A stretch of 64,000 nucleotides of DNA from Spirochaetales bacterium Spiro_09 (GTDB lineage Bacteria > Spirochaetota > Spirochaetia > Treponematales > Treponemataceae). Positions 23,986 through 33,633 of the stretch are shown here, piece by piece. Location: NCBI GenBank assembly GCA_001604385.1, contig LVBK01000016.1:1-64000 (forward strand), given 5' to 3'. The number at the start of each line of letters is the position of its first letter. The first letter of the stretch is position 1. The notes under the pieces are model-generated. The model made no database searches and was not told the DNA's origin. It saw only the letters and a program-made list of their open reading frames with translations. The position numbers were made by a program, and so were the translations under genes.

Positions 23986-25965
23986 ATGGACACGGTAATC
24001 GAGCTGTTGCATCGCGGAGCTGAACTGTTCGGGGAAATGCCCTGGCTGGGCGAAAAAGATGAATCTGGATACCGCATGACCAGTTTTCTTGAGGCAGACA
24101 GGGTGTCCCTGGCCTTTGCTGCCGCGCTCGTGAACAGAGGCTTTAAAAAGGGCGAAAACATAGCCATATTATCGGAAGGAAGGACAGCCTGGGTGCTGGG
24201 CGAATTCGGCATTCTCAAGGCGGGGTGCACGTCGGTACCCCTCTCCTCCAAATTATCGGCTGACGAAATTCTCTTTCGCCTTGACCATTCGGAATCAAGG
24301 GCGGTTCTGGTTTCCGAGAATTGTTTTCCCCGCCTTGCAGAAGTCATTTCCCGGACGGAGCGGAAGCCGCTGGTCATCTGCATTTCGGGAAAAACGGATT
24401 CCATGTCCAAAAGCGCCGCCTCCTGCGGTCTGGAGCAGGGAAAGTCCTTCTGCTGGTACGAAGACCTGGTACAAGAGGGTAAACAATCCCTTGACGCGCA
24501 CACAACCGGAAGCGGTGACAAGCCGATGACCTGGATAATGCGCGAACTAGAAAAGTCCATTTTCCCCGACGATACCGTGACTATCTGCTATACCTCGGGT
24601 ACTACGGGAAACCCGAAAGGCATTATGCTCAGTCATGCAAACTATATCCATAATGCCGTAAATGCCTCGGAAGTGGTCGAGGTCAAAAAGGGGTGGAAGA
24701 GCCTGATAATGCTCCCGCTGGATCATTCCTTCGCGCATACCGTCGGCATCTACATCTTCCTTCTCAAAGGCCTGACCATGTACTTTGTCGATGCCCGCGG
24801 AGGCCCCCTTGCCGCGTTGCGGAATCTGCCCAAAAACCTCCTGGAAGTAAATCCCGATTTTCTGCTTACCGTACCCGCCCTTTCCGGGAATTTCATGAAA
24901 AAAATGATTCAGGGAGTCGCCGAAAAAGGAGCCTTTGTCAACGGCATTTTCCAGCGAGGCCTGAAAGCGGGTATCGCGCGCGCGGGTAACGGATGGAACA
25001 AGCCCCCCCTGTCATGCCGCATACAGAACTGGTTTCCCTGGGCGCTTGCCAATGCGCTTGTCTTTCCGAAACTCCGGAAAATATTCGGAACCGACATCCG
25101 TTTCTGCATCGGTGGCGGCGCACTTCTGGAAATTCGCCAACAGGAGTTTTTCAACGCAATCGGCGTTCCGGTATACCAGGGGTACGGCTTGACCGAAAAC
25201 GCGCCGATTATCTGCTCGAACTCGGCCAGGAAGCACAAATTCGGAACCTCCGGCGTTATCATACCGAATCTCGATGTTCGCATCATGAAAGACGAGAACA
25301 CCGAATGCGCGGTTGGCGAGGCAGGCCAAATTGTAACCCGCGGCGGTTCGGTCATGAAAGGTTATTACAAAAACCCGGCCGCGACCGCCGAAACGCTCAA
25401 GGACGGATGGCTCTGGTCGGGCGACCTTGGGTACATTGACCGTGACGGCTTCCTGGTCGTCACCGGAAGGGAAAAAGCGCTGCTCATTGCGGCAGACGGA
25501 GAAAAATACAGCCCGGAAAGCATCGAGGAGGCCGTTATCAATACGTCGCGCTACATCAATCAAATCATGGCCTACAACGAACAATGCAAATTCACCGCGG
25601 CTCTCGTCACGCTCAATAGCGACCTCATCCGGTCCGACATCAAATCGGGCACCATCGACGCGATCCGAAACGGCTCTCTGGTAGCCGACCTCGTCATAGA
25701 CGCCATCATGAAGGACCTCCTGTCCTTTACCGCGCATCCGGATTATCGGGATATACCGGCGCAATGGAGACCGGCCTCTATCGCCATCATCCCGAAAGCC
25801 TTCGACGAAGAACACGGCCTGGTCAACTCCACCCTCAAACTGGTCCGACACAAGGTGCGAACCCACTATGCCGACCGCATAGCGGAATTGTATGCGACGG
25901 GGACGGCAGACGCCCATGTGGAAGGAAACAGGGCTGCCCTCCGCGATGCAGGGATCCTTTCCTGA
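23986..25965 (+). CDS. Long-chain acyl-CoA ligase (AMP-forming)
   Basis: 659 residues of the ANL superfamily, activating a fatty acid to acyl-AMP and then to acyl-CoA. Motifs in order: A3 loop TICYTSGTTGNPKGIMLSH, the acyl-site region GGALLEIRQQEFF, A5 YQGYGLTENAPI, A7 GDLGYIDRDGFLVVTGR, and the hinge and A8 region REKALLIAADGEKYSPESIEE. Length and the C-terminal extension fit bacterial FadD15-like long-chain enzymes. A strong AGGAGG lies 8 bases before the ATG. Spirochaetes often scavenge host or environmental fatty acids, which fits, but chain-length preference is not readable. Confidence 0.88.
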   Translation: MDTVIELLHRGAELFGEMPWLGEKDESGYRMTSFLEADRVSLAFAAALVNRGFKKGENIAILSEGRTAWVLGEFGILKAGCTSVPLSSKLSADEILFRLDHSESRAVLVSENCFPRLAEVISRTERKPLVICISGKTDSMSKSAASCGLEQGKSFCWYEDLVQEGKQSLDAHTTGSGDKPMTWIMRELEKSIFPDDTVTICYTSGTTGNPKGIMLSHANYIHNAVNASEVVEVKKGWKSLIMLPLDHSFAHTVGIYIFLLKGLTMYFVDARGGPLAALRNLPKNLLEVNPDFLLTVPALSGNFMKKMIQGVAEKGAFVNGIFQRGLKAGIARAGNGWNKPPLSCRIQNWFPWALANALVFPKLRKIFGTDIRFCIGGGALLEIRQQEFFNAIGVPVYQGYGLTENAPIICSNSARKHKFGTSGVIIPNLDVRIMKDENTECAVGEAGQIVTRGGSVMKGYYKNPAATAETLKDGWLWSGDLGYIDRDGFLVVTGREKALLIAADGEKYSPESIEEAVINTSRYINQIMAYNEQCKFTAALVTLNSDLIRSDIKSGTIDAIRNGSLVADLVIDAIMKDLLSFTAHPDYRDIPAQWRPASIAIIPKAFDEEHGLVNSTLKLVRHKVRTHYADRIAELYATGTADAHVEGNRAALRDAGILS

Positions 25966-25971
25966 CAATGG

Positions 25972-26064
25972 ATGAGGCAGAACGCCTGTGGCTGCGCGAA
26001 AGGGCCACGGGCGGAGCCCCCGCCATGATCGCGGGTAACCGGGAGAAGGCTTTCCCCTTGACGA
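25972..26064 (+). repeat. Dispersed GC-rich intergenic repeat, degenerate copy 2
   Basis: Contains ATGAGGCAGAAC, GGGCCACGGGCGGAG and CCCCGCC, matching the block order of copies 1 (9673-9771, minus) and 3 (45894-46003) but with a shorter centre and no clear large inverted repeat. A 45-codon frame (25968-26105) runs through it without a ribosome site. Confidence 0.4.
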
Positions 26065-26101
26065 ATTACCCGGAGCAATCGACAATGTGTACTATATGCC
26101 G

Positions 26102-28966
26102 ATGATGAAAAAATCCTTCTGTGTGTTTGTGTTTATTGCTTTTCTTCACGTTTTTGTTTCCGCTCAACCCGAACAAACCGCCAAAAGGATTCTCATATTG
26201 CATTCATTCCACCGTGAATATAACTGGACAGAACACCTCCACCAGGGAATTGTCGGTACGCTCGAACAGGATCGGAACACTGCGGAGATTGCCACGGAAT
26301 ATCTTGACTGGATACGCGTTCCCGATCCCGCGCTTCTCGAAGTCAAAATAAACGAGTTGATCATAAAGTATGCTGACAGACAGCCGGATATTATCATTAC
26401 CAGCGACCTCAAGGCGCTGGAAAGCGCGATTCATATACGGAGGGAACTGAACTCTTCCTGTCCAATAGTCTTTACCGGTGTCAGTGCGGATAACTTTGCC
26501 GCCATTGAACAGGTTCAACCTCTTACAGGCGTTTATTATGATCCCGACATCGAGGGTACCCTCAAAATTGCACGGAATATCCAGAAAAACGCCCGTCGGC
26601 TCATACTTATCCACGACATGAGCCCCCCCTGCATGACCCTGGCACGCAGGGCCCAGGAAACCGTCTCCATTATGCGCGAGGCAATGACGGTGGCTCACGC
26701 AAACATTGCCAACCCGGATACGGTCAGAAGCCTGGTTTCACAGGCAACCAGCCGGGATATCATCCTGGTAACGCTCCAGGACCGCTGTAATTTTGCCAAG
26801 GGGTCGCCCTATGATATCCTGTTACAGGACATCTATCGAATCTCCCCGGTACCGGTGTGGATATTGAGCAGTTTTCAGCTGGGAAGCGGCGCGATGGGCG
26901 GAAGTCTGATAACACCCGGCGAAACGGGTAAAACCGCTGCCACGCTTGCACTGCGCATACTTGACGGTCACAGTATGGGAACCGAACCGCCGCTTGAAGG
27001 AGTCGGACGCCAGGCTATTTTCGATTACCACACCCTCAAACGGTTCAGGATAAACCAGGCTATGATCCCCCTCGATGCCAGTTTTATCCATTCCGAACAG
27101 TCGTTTATTTTCCGCTATCAAAACGAGCTTATATTCGCCACCATCAGCTTTGTGCTCATGCTCGTATTCATGGACATACTGTTTCTCAGCTTTCGTCGGG
27201 AACGAAAGTTGTCACGACATCTTGCGTCCCAGAATACGGAAATTCGCAATCTGAACGAGCACCTGACCCGTTCCGCCGCGGAGCTTGCGAAGAACGAAGA
27301 GCTGTACCGTCTTGCGGCAACGGGTTCTAACGACGCCATCTGGTCATGGAGCCGGGAACATAATGAAATAGAAGTATCCGACCGCTGGGAAGAAATTACC
27401 GGCTATGAATATAAAAAGCTTGGTCCGAAAGAATTTGAAGGACTCGTACACCAGGACGATTTCGGCGAATACCGCAAAGTGCTTGAAAGACATTTGCACA
27501 AGCAGACGGACAAATTCAGCCAGGAAATACGCATTAAAACCGCCTCGGGGTACTGGAAATGGGTATATATTCGCGGAAAAGGTGTATGGGATGAACAGGG
27601 CAACCTGCAACGACTGGCAGGATCCATTACCGATATCGATGAACGGCGTCAAAAAGAAACGGTCATCGAAAACCTTGCCTACCGGGACCAGTTAACCATG
27701 CTGCCCAATCGAACCTCGGCGGTGGAAAAAGTCAGGCTGCTTGAGGAAGCAACAACCTCTGATAGCGCAATCGGCAGGGCAGCGCTCATTTTGCTGGACA
27801 TCGACAATTTCAAATACGTCAACGATACCTATGGTCACCGTACCGGCGATAAAATACTCATTCGCTTCGCGCGCTACCTCAAGTCCTATTCCAGCGATCG
27901 GGTATTCGTGTTCCGCTTCGGGGGCGATGAATTTTGCCTGTTTACCGAAAACATGGAACGCGAAGAAATTGAAGACATGCTCGAGCGAATTCTCAAGTTG
28001 CTTGGCGGACGCCTTGAAATTGACGGAAAATTTCATTACCTGACAATAAGCGCGGGCGTGGCCATGCGCCCCGAACACGGGCTTCTTTTTGACGATCTGT
28101 TGCAGCACGCGGACGCGGCCCTTCATCAGGCAAAACAAACCGGCAAAACGAGATCTGTGTTCTTTGATGCCGCAATCAAGACGAAACTCAATCTCCGCAT
28201 GGATCTCGATGTCGGCCTCAGATCGGCTATCGAAAACGGCGAATTGTTTGTGCAATATCAACCGCAAATCAATTTGAAAACGCACAGAATGGAGGGCATG
28301 GAGGCGCTTGTCCGCTGGGATTCCCCGGGAAAGGGCAGAGTCAGCCCTGCGGAATTCATCCCGATCGCCGAAGAGTCGGGACAGATCAGAAAAATTGGTT
28401 TCTTTGTGCTTCAGAACGCGGCCCGGCTCCTCAAACGCGCCCACCGCCTCGGCTTGCCGCATTTTACGGTATCGGTAAACGTTTCCGTCAAGCAGCTGCT
28501 CGACCCCCAGTTTGTCGACGATATAGTCAGTCTTTCCCAAACAGAGGATATCAATCCCTCTCATGTACATCTGGAAATTACCGAATCCTTCCTGATTGAA
28601 GCCCTTGAGCTTATGGTAGAAAAACTCAACAAATTACGTCAGGCCGGGTTCAGCATTTCGCTCGATGACTTCGGGAAAGGTTATTCATCCTTGTCGTATT
28701 TGAAAGCGCTTCCTGTCGATACCATAAAGATAGACAAGCTTTTCATCGACGACATTACCCAGGATCCGGCATCAGCCCGTTTGGTAAAAACCATCATCAA
28801 CCTGTCCCACGAGCTCGGACACACCGTTGTTGCCGAAGGTGTCGAGGACAAGCTGCAGGTTGACTATCTGAGCGAGATACAGTGCGACTATATTCAGGGA
28901 TACTATTACAGCAAGCCGCTCGATGAAACCGATATTCTGGACAAGCTTGAACAGATATTTCAATGA
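26102..28966 (+). CDS. Periplasmic-sensor PAS-GGDEF-EAL protein
   Basis: About 954 residues: signal peptide or anchor (1-21), a periplasmic ABC_sub_bind-type domain (about 25-320, starting ILILHSFHREYNWTEHLHQG), a membrane helix (about 338-358), a short coiled coil, PAS/PAC (about 395-515), GGDEF (about 530-690) and EAL (about 700-950). The cyclase motif FGGDEF is intact and no RxxD inhibitory site precedes it at the usual distance. EAL motifs EGMEALVRW, DDFGKGYSSLSYL and EGVED are intact, so both synthesis and breakdown of cyclic di-GMP are possible. ATG 26102 or 26105 suits the signal peptide; TACTAT 6 bases before 26102 again suggests a leaderless start. Confidence 0.88.
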   Translation: MMKKSFCVFVFIAFLHVFVSAQPEQTAKRILILHSFHREYNWTEHLHQGIVGTLEQDRNTAEIATEYLDWIRVPDPALLEVKINELIIKYADRQPDIIITSDLKALESAIHIRRELNSSCPIVFTGVSADNFAAIEQVQPLTGVYYDPDIEGTLKIARNIQKNARRLILIHDMSPPCMTLARRAQETVSIMREAMTVAHANIANPDTVRSLVSQATSRDIILVTLQDRCNFAKGSPYDILLQDIYRISPVPVWILSSFQLGSGAMGGSLITPGETGKTAATLALRILDGHSMGTEPPLEGVGRQAIFDYHTLKRFRINQAMIPLDASFIHSEQSFIFRYQNELIFATISFVLMLVFMDILFLSFRRERKLSRHLASQNTEIRNLNEHLTRSAAELAKNEELYRLAATGSNDAIWSWSREHNEIEVSDRWEEITGYEYKKLGPKEFEGLVHQDDFGEYRKVLERHLHKQTDKFSQEIRIKTASGYWKWVYIRGKGVWDEQGNLQRLAGSITDIDERRQKETVIENLAYRDQLTMLPNRTSAVEKVRLLEEATTSDSAIGRAALILLDIDNFKYVNDTYGHRTGDKILIRFARYLKSYSSDRVFVFRFGGDEFCLFTENMEREEIEDMLERILKLLGGRLEIDGKFHYLTISAGVAMRPEHGLLFDDLLQHADAALHQAKQTGKTRSVFFDAAIKTKLNLRMDLDVGLRSAIENGELFVQYQPQINLKTHRMEGMEALVRWDSPGKGRVSPAEFIPIAEESGQIRKIGFFVLQNAARLLKRAHRLGLPHFTVSVNVSVKQLLDPQFVDDIVSLSQTEDINPSHVHLEITESFLIEALELMVEKLNKLRQAGFSISLDDFGKGYSSLSYLKALPVDTIKIDKLFIDDITQDPASARLVKTIINLSHELGHTVVAEGVEDKLQVDYLSEIQCDYIQGYYYSKPLDETDILDKLEQIFQ

Positions 28967-28975
28967 CGGTATGAT
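28947..28975 (+). promoter_or_regulatory. mnmE promoter inside the end of the GGDEF-EAL gene
   Basis: TTGAAC (28947-28952), exactly 17 bp, TATGAT (28970-28975). The predicted start near 28982 leaves a 5-base leader before ATG 28987, with no Shine-Dalgarno sequence. Confidence 0.6.
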
Positions 28976-28986
28976 GCACAACGACC

Positions 28987-30381
28987 ATGAAACCTTCACA
29001 CTATCCCCTTGACGAGCCAATTGCAGCAATAGCCACCGCCCTTGCCCCCGCGGCCCTGGGAGTCATCCGCACAAGCGGTACCGGTTCAATCGAACTGGTA
29101 TCGAAGATTTTTTCCCGGCCCGACCGGCTTGTCCGGGCGGAAGGAAATACCGTTGTTCATGGCTGGCTCGTCAATGGCGAGGAAAAAATCGACGAGGTCC
29201 TGGCATCAGTTTTTCGCGCGCCGAAAAGCTTTACCGGCGAGGACTCGGTCGAACTGTCCGTCCACGGCGGACCGGCGGCAGTCCTTTCCGTGTTTCGCCT
29301 CTTGCTCTCGGCGGGCTTCCGTGAGGCCGAACGGGGAGAATTCACCTTCCGCGCCTTTGCGCACGGCAAAACGGATCTTGCGCGCGCCGAGGCCGTTCGG
29401 GAAATAATCGGGGCACATACCGATACCGCGCGCGCCCATGCAGTCAACCGTCTCGCCGGCGGCCTTTCCGGGGAAGTAGCGGCAATTACCGCACGTATCG
29501 TCCGATCGCTCGCTGCCATTGAAGTTGAAATTGAGTACCCCGAAGACGAAGAAACCACCGCGGGAGCCTTCGATTCCCAGGGCATACAGGAAGCCCGTGA
29601 CCGCCTTGCCCGGCTAGAATCCAGTTGGGCAAGCGAAAAATTACTGCAGGAGGGCGTGATGATCGTCCTTGCGGGCAGGACCAACGCGGGCAAATCGAGT
29701 TTGTTCAACACGCTCCTGAAGGAAGAACGTTCTATTGTCTCGGATATTCACGGGACCACCCGTGACTGGATTGAATCAAATGCAGACTTTCTCGGAATCC
29801 CGGTCAGGATGTACGATACGGCCGGTTTGCGGGAAACCGGAGACGAAATCGAGGCAGAGGGTGTACAGCGCTCGCGAAGGCTTCTCTCCCGTTGCGATCT
29901 GGTATTGTATGTCGTTGACGGTACCGAGGGCATACAGGAACAGGATCGTACCTTTCTGGCAGAGAGCGCACAGAATGCCCCTCCCGTTATTCTTGTCTGG
30001 AATAAGGCAGACAGCGAAAAAAAGGCCGCCTTACCCGACGCACAGGAATTACCCGGCGTTCGGGCCATACATGAAACAAGCGCGAAAACCGGTGAAGGTA
30101 TTTCCTGCCTGGTAAGCAGCGCGGTTTCCATCGTTACCGGTGGCCTTCAGACAACCTCGCGTCATGACATTTCGCTGGGAACCGAACGTCAAAAAAATGC
30201 CGTACATGACGCCCTGCACGCTCTGGATCATGCCCTTGGGGCAGCAACCGCCGGTTACCCGGTGGACGCGCTCTGCCAGGACCTCGAAGATGCCCTCAGT
30301 TTTTTGGGACAAATAACCGGCGAGGTCACCAGCTCCGATATTCTTGACGCGGTTTTTTCAGGTTTTTGTGTCGGAAAATAG
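28987..30381 (+). CDS. mnmE: tRNA modification GTPase MnmE
   Basis: 464 residues. With MnmG it installs the carboxymethylaminomethyl group on U34 of certain tRNAs. The N-terminal folate-binding domain (about 1-120) includes TGEDSVELSVHGG and RGEFTFRAFAHGK. The G domain (about 215-375) has G1 GRTNAGKSSL, switch region DIHGTTRD, G3 DTAG and G4 NKAD. The C-terminus ends FCVGK, the FCIGK-type motif that carries the modification Cys. It has its own promoter. mnmG is not in the window. Confidence 0.95.
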   Translation: MKPSHYPLDEPIAAIATALAPAALGVIRTSGTGSIELVSKIFSRPDRLVRAEGNTVVHGWLVNGEEKIDEVLASVFRAPKSFTGEDSVELSVHGGPAAVLSVFRLLLSAGFREAERGEFTFRAFAHGKTDLARAEAVREIIGAHTDTARAHAVNRLAGGLSGEVAAITARIVRSLAAIEVEIEYPEDEETTAGAFDSQGIQEARDRLARLESSWASEKLLQEGVMIVLAGRTNAGKSSLFNTLLKEERSIVSDIHGTTRDWIESNADFLGIPVRMYDTAGLRETGDEIEAEGVQRSRRLLSRCDLVLYVVDGTEGIQEQDRTFLAESAQNAPPVILVWNKADSEKKAALPDAQELPGVRAIHETSAKTGEGISCLVSSAVSIVTGGLQTTSRHDISLGTERQKNAVHDALHALDHALGAATAGYPVDALCQDLEDALSFLGQITGEVTSSDILDAVFSGFCVGK

Positions 30382-30408
30382 ACCGGAACGAATTGTAGAA
30401 GAGCCCGG

Positions 30409-31020
30409 TTACATAAACCCCAATATTCCCCGGGAGGCAGCTTTCACCCAGCTCGCGGACGATTTTGACCGGTGGGGAGCAGCAATGCGGTCGGCAAGCC
30501 ATTGTGCGCAATTCATTCTTTCCGCGTTGTCTACCCGGATAAGGGATGCGTTCAACCGGACAGCACAGTCCTCAGCCAGAATACGAAACGCGGCTTCAGC
30601 CATGCGTACTTCGCGCTGCACAGGTAATTGAACTTCAGAACCCTTTGACTGCTGTTGCTCACACAGAACGAAGCAAAGGTGTCCTGCCCCCTGCTTTGAT
30701 AAAACATCCTCCAGGCGCTCGCACAGTATGATATATGCTTTGACCAGGGAGTCGACAATGTCTGCCAGTTCGGCGACAGACACTGAAAAAGCGGTGGCAT
30801 CAAAACACAGAACCGCTGAATCAATTGTACCATAGCGGTTCTTTACATCCAGACAAAGACTGTGTGCCGATAAACGGGATGAGCGGTTCCACACAGGTCT
30901 ATCCTCAATGGAGGAACGGGATGACAACAGGCAAGGGTTCATGGAACGTTCGGCACACACGGCAGCAAAATCCCGGGCAAAGGGAACCAAATCATCTGTT
31001 ATCAATACACTCGATATCAT
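30409..31020 (-). CDS. Hypothetical protein, degenerate Rossmann/SDR-like
   Basis: 203 residues with no confident family. The order of elements resembles a short-chain dehydrogenase stripped of its motifs: a first strand VLITDDLVPFARDFA without the glycine-rich loop, a strand AVLCFDATAF where SDRs have NNAG, a long helix KAYIILCERLEDVLSKQGAG, a strand LCFVLCE, and a helix MAEAAFRILAEDCAVRLN followed by LIRVD, where the YxxxK of SDRs is absent. If related, it has lost catalysis. It converges on mnmE and has its own well-formed promoter, so it is likely expressed. The SDR comparison is by eye. Confidence 0.55.
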   Translation of the reverse strand: MISSVLITDDLVPFARDFAAVCAERSMNPCLLSSRSSIEDRPVWNRSSRLSAHSLCLDVKNRYGTIDSAVLCFDATAFSVSVAELADIVDSLVKAYIILCERLEDVLSKQGAGHLCFVLCEQQQSKGSEVQLPVQREVRMAEAAFRILAEDCAVRLNASLIRVDNAERMNCAQWLADRIAAPHRSKSSASWVKAASRGILGFM

Positions 31021-31026
31021 ACCGCC

Positions 31027-31055
31027 AGTATATAGGCGAAAACACCGCTAGACAA
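31027..31055 (-). promoter_or_regulatory. Leaderless-type promoter of the SDR-like gene
   Basis: On the minus strand TTGTCT (31050-31055), exactly 17 bp, TATACT (31027-31032), 6 bases, ATG 31020. It overlaps the end of the hybrid kinase gene (31048). One of the cleanest examples of the pattern. Confidence 0.7.
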
Positions 31056-33585
31056 GCACATCCATAATCGCCTTCATCATCTCTTCGGGTGTATAGGGTT
31101 TGGGCAACAAGCCGGTAAATCCATATTCCCTGTAGCAGGAAAGAACCGGATCATCGGAATAGCCTGAAGAGACAATCAGGCGCGCACCCGGGTCAATTTC
31201 CAGAATTTTCTTTGCAGCCTCGCTTCCGGAAAGAGCCCCGGGAATGACAAGATCCAGAATACCGAAATCAAAGGGCTTACCGTCGGCAAGAGCTCCCGCC
31301 CAGGCCAATACCGCTTCATCCCCGGTCGTCGCAGACGTGACCTGATACGTGAACGACTCCAGCATGTCCCGGGCGCTATGCCGTACGGCGTCATCGTCAT
31401 CGAGCACCAGAACACGCTGATTTGCCGGAAGGGTCGGCACGCCGGAACGCGAAACGGATTGAATGGTTCCCTCGCTGGCGGGAAACCAGAGCACGAATAC
31501 CGCTCCGCCGCCGGGAGGCGATACAAGAGTCACCGCGCCCGCGTGGTTTTGCATGACGGAATAGACAATGGACAGTCCCAGTCCCGTTCCGCTTTCCTTG
31601 GTAGTGAAAAAGGGATCAAAAACCCGATCCCGTATGGAGTCTGGAATACCCGGACCATTGTCCTCTATGCGTATTTCCACGTATTGCCCGCGGGCAACCG
31701 GCCGGGATTCGGAACCCAGGGGCAGCAACGAGACGGGAGTGTTTCTGAAATCCCTGTTCACCGCCCGAATAGTCAGGCGGCCCTTGCCGTTCATTGCCTC
31801 CACCGCGTTGACCGCGAGATTTGAAACTACCTGTCCGGCCTGTATTCTGTCTGCCAGAATGTTCCACACAGAATCCTCAATGTCGAACACGCATTCCACC
31901 AATGAATTGGTAATTATCATGGATACGGCATCGGACAGGAGTTTCCCCGTATCACAGACGCCAATAACCGGCTTGCCTCCGCGGGAAAAGGCCAGAAGCT
32001 GGCCGGTAATTTCCCGGGCGCGCAAACAGGCATCCTCGGCCTTTGCCAGGGGTTTCAACTGGCTTTCGGTCGCCTTTCTCCGCGCAATACCCAGATACCC
32101 CAGGATAACCGCAAGGATGTTATTAAAGTCGTGAGCAATACCGCCGGCGAGCAATCCGATAGTTTCCATTTTTTGCTTGCGCAACAGCGCCTCGCGCATA
32201 TGCTCTTCCCTGGTAACATCGGTAAGGGACAACAGCATGCTTTGACTGCTGTTCAAATCAAAAATTACCGCAGAAACGCGGCAGGTTTTTCGTTTTCCGC
32301 CGCTTGTATCGATATGCGCCTCAAATTCCGGAACGGAGCCCTCAATGACCAGAGTTTCCAGAAAAGACTCGAGACCGATAGTGCCCATATCAAGACCGAT
32401 TTCGGTAAGCCGCTTGCCAATGAGCAGGACAGCCTCGGTATCAAAAATTTCCTCGACGGATGGATTGACCTCGGTAATTTCCAGGGAATAGACATCCAGA
32501 ATAAGAATCCCCGCAGGATTGAAAATAAACATGCGCGAGAATTTACTTTCGGACAGGGCAAGGTCGCGAGCAGCATATTCCCGGTCGGAAATTTCTTTTA
32601 TCAGCTGACGGGTTATCCGCATATCGGTTGCGACAATAATCCAGGAATCGCCCTGCCGTTGTATACGCGGAAGAGCGATAATACGTAAATCGACCGGGAA
32701 ACCGTCACCACTCGACGAAATAATGGAAGCGTCAATCGACGGACTGCGATTATTCCGGGTTATCACGTCATCGCAACTATTGACCGACAGCCATTCCAGC
32801 CGGTTCTCCCTGGTCAATTCTGCATGCATTAACAGCGTTTCAATATGCATGCCGAGCAGCGTTTCCGGAGCATATCCGGTTAACGCGCAGGTCCGCCGGT
32901 TTACCTTGCTGATTTTTCCCCTGGAATCGACAATAATGACCAGATCAAGGATATTGTCCAGAATCAACCGGTTTTCCCAGCTTGTCGGTTGTTCATATAT
33001 CCGCAAAACAGTTAACACAATGAAAAGAACAAAATACCAAAAGGCGATCAACCAGGTAAACCAGTTGAAAAGCCGAATGATTGATATCAACAAGCCTACA
33101 AGAAATACAATATGAATCATGATAAACCATTCAGCGTCACGGCGCGAATGCTCATCGGCAGCATCCCGTCTCCACCAGACAAGAATGGTCAGCGAATGAA
33201 CACAGAGGAATGAGTACAGCATTATTGCTACACCCAGAAATGGAAGGACTGAAGGGAATATCTGCAAAAAAATACTGCCAACTACCGGCAATACATAGAA
33301 AACTGGAAAAAACACCGGCTTGGCCCTGTGTGTAAGTTCCATCAGAAAGGATACATACAATAAAAGTGCACAGCCCATGACAAATGCGAGGGTGGACATG
33401 CGCCACGCGGACTCAAGCGGACTTTGTGTACTGTTCGCAATACTCAGGCCAAAAAACAGAACAACCCCGAGAATGGAATATGTCCGGTGAAACGAGGTGT
33501 TTTTTGAAAAGATCAAGCCGAGAACAAGCACCAGGGCATGAAAAATCAGTCCGTAGCCTTCCTGGGAAATGAGTTCAAGGATCAT
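31048..33585 (-). CDS. Hybrid sensor histidine kinase with 7TM, PAS and receiver
   Basis: About 845 residues: seven N-terminal helices (about 8-210, HisKA_7TM type), two PAS domains (about 215-335 and 345-465), HisKA with the phospho-His in LAGGIAHDFNNILA, HATPase (about 590-710) with VFDPFFTTK and GTGLGLSIVYSV, and a C-terminal receiver (about 730-845) with phosphoacceptor Asp in FGILDLVIPG. Its sensor half resembles that of the kinase at 11001. The receiver may be an intramolecular phosphorelay stage; no histidine phosphotransferase or output gene is adjacent. ATG 33585 is preferred to GTG 33591 because GAAGG lies 5 bases upstream. Confidence 0.9.
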   Translation of the reverse strand: MILELISQEGYGLIFHALVLVLGLIFSKNTSFHRTYSILGVVLFFGLSIANSTQSPLESAWRMSTLAFVMGCALLLYVSFLMELTHRAKPVFFPVFYVLPVVGSIFLQIFPSVLPFLGVAIMLYSFLCVHSLTILVWWRRDAADEHSRRDAEWFIMIHIVFLVGLLISIIRLFNWFTWLIAFWYFVLFIVLTVLRIYEQPTSWENRLILDNILDLVIIVDSRGKISKVNRRTCALTGYAPETLLGMHIETLLMHAELTRENRLEWLSVNSCDDVITRNNRSPSIDASIISSSGDGFPVDLRIIALPRIQRQGDSWIIVATDMRITRQLIKEISDREYAARDLALSESKFSRMFIFNPAGILILDVYSLEITEVNPSVEEIFDTEAVLLIGKRLTEIGLDMGTIGLESFLETLVIEGSVPEFEAHIDTSGGKRKTCRVSAVIFDLNSSQSMLLSLTDVTREEHMREALLRKQKMETIGLLAGGIAHDFNNILAVILGYLGIARRKATESQLKPLAKAEDACLRAREITGQLLAFSRGGKPVIGVCDTGKLLSDAVSMIITNSLVECVFDIEDSVWNILADRIQAGQVVSNLAVNAVEAMNGKGRLTIRAVNRDFRNTPVSLLPLGSESRPVARGQYVEIRIEDNGPGIPDSIRDRVFDPFFTTKESGTGLGLSIVYSVMQNHAGAVTLVSPPGGGAVFVLWFPASEGTIQSVSRSGVPTLPANQRVLVLDDDDAVRHSARDMLESFTYQVTSATTGDEAVLAWAGALADGKPFDFGILDLVIPGALSGSEAAKKILEIDPGARLIVSSGYSDDPVLSCYREYGFTGLLPKPYTPEEMMKAIMDVLV

Positions 33586-33598
33586 ATACACCTTCGGA

Positions 33599-33627
33599 TT
33601 GACGGGAGTAATTGCATCAGGTATCCT
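33599..33627 (+). promoter_or_regulatory. Leaderless-type promoter of the symporter gene
   Basis: TTGACG (33599-33604), exactly 17 bp, TATCCT (33622-33627), 6 bases, ATG 33634. The ATG would be +1. A longer frame from 33538 runs through this promoter and into the divergent kinase gene. Confidence 0.7.
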
Positions 33628-33633
33628 TTCAGC

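Noticed and set aside
25968-26105. 45-codon ORF between the acyl-CoA ligase and the GGDEF-EAL gene
   Set aside because: No Shine-Dalgarno sequence or promoter at the right distance, and the DNA matches the dispersed intergenic repeat.
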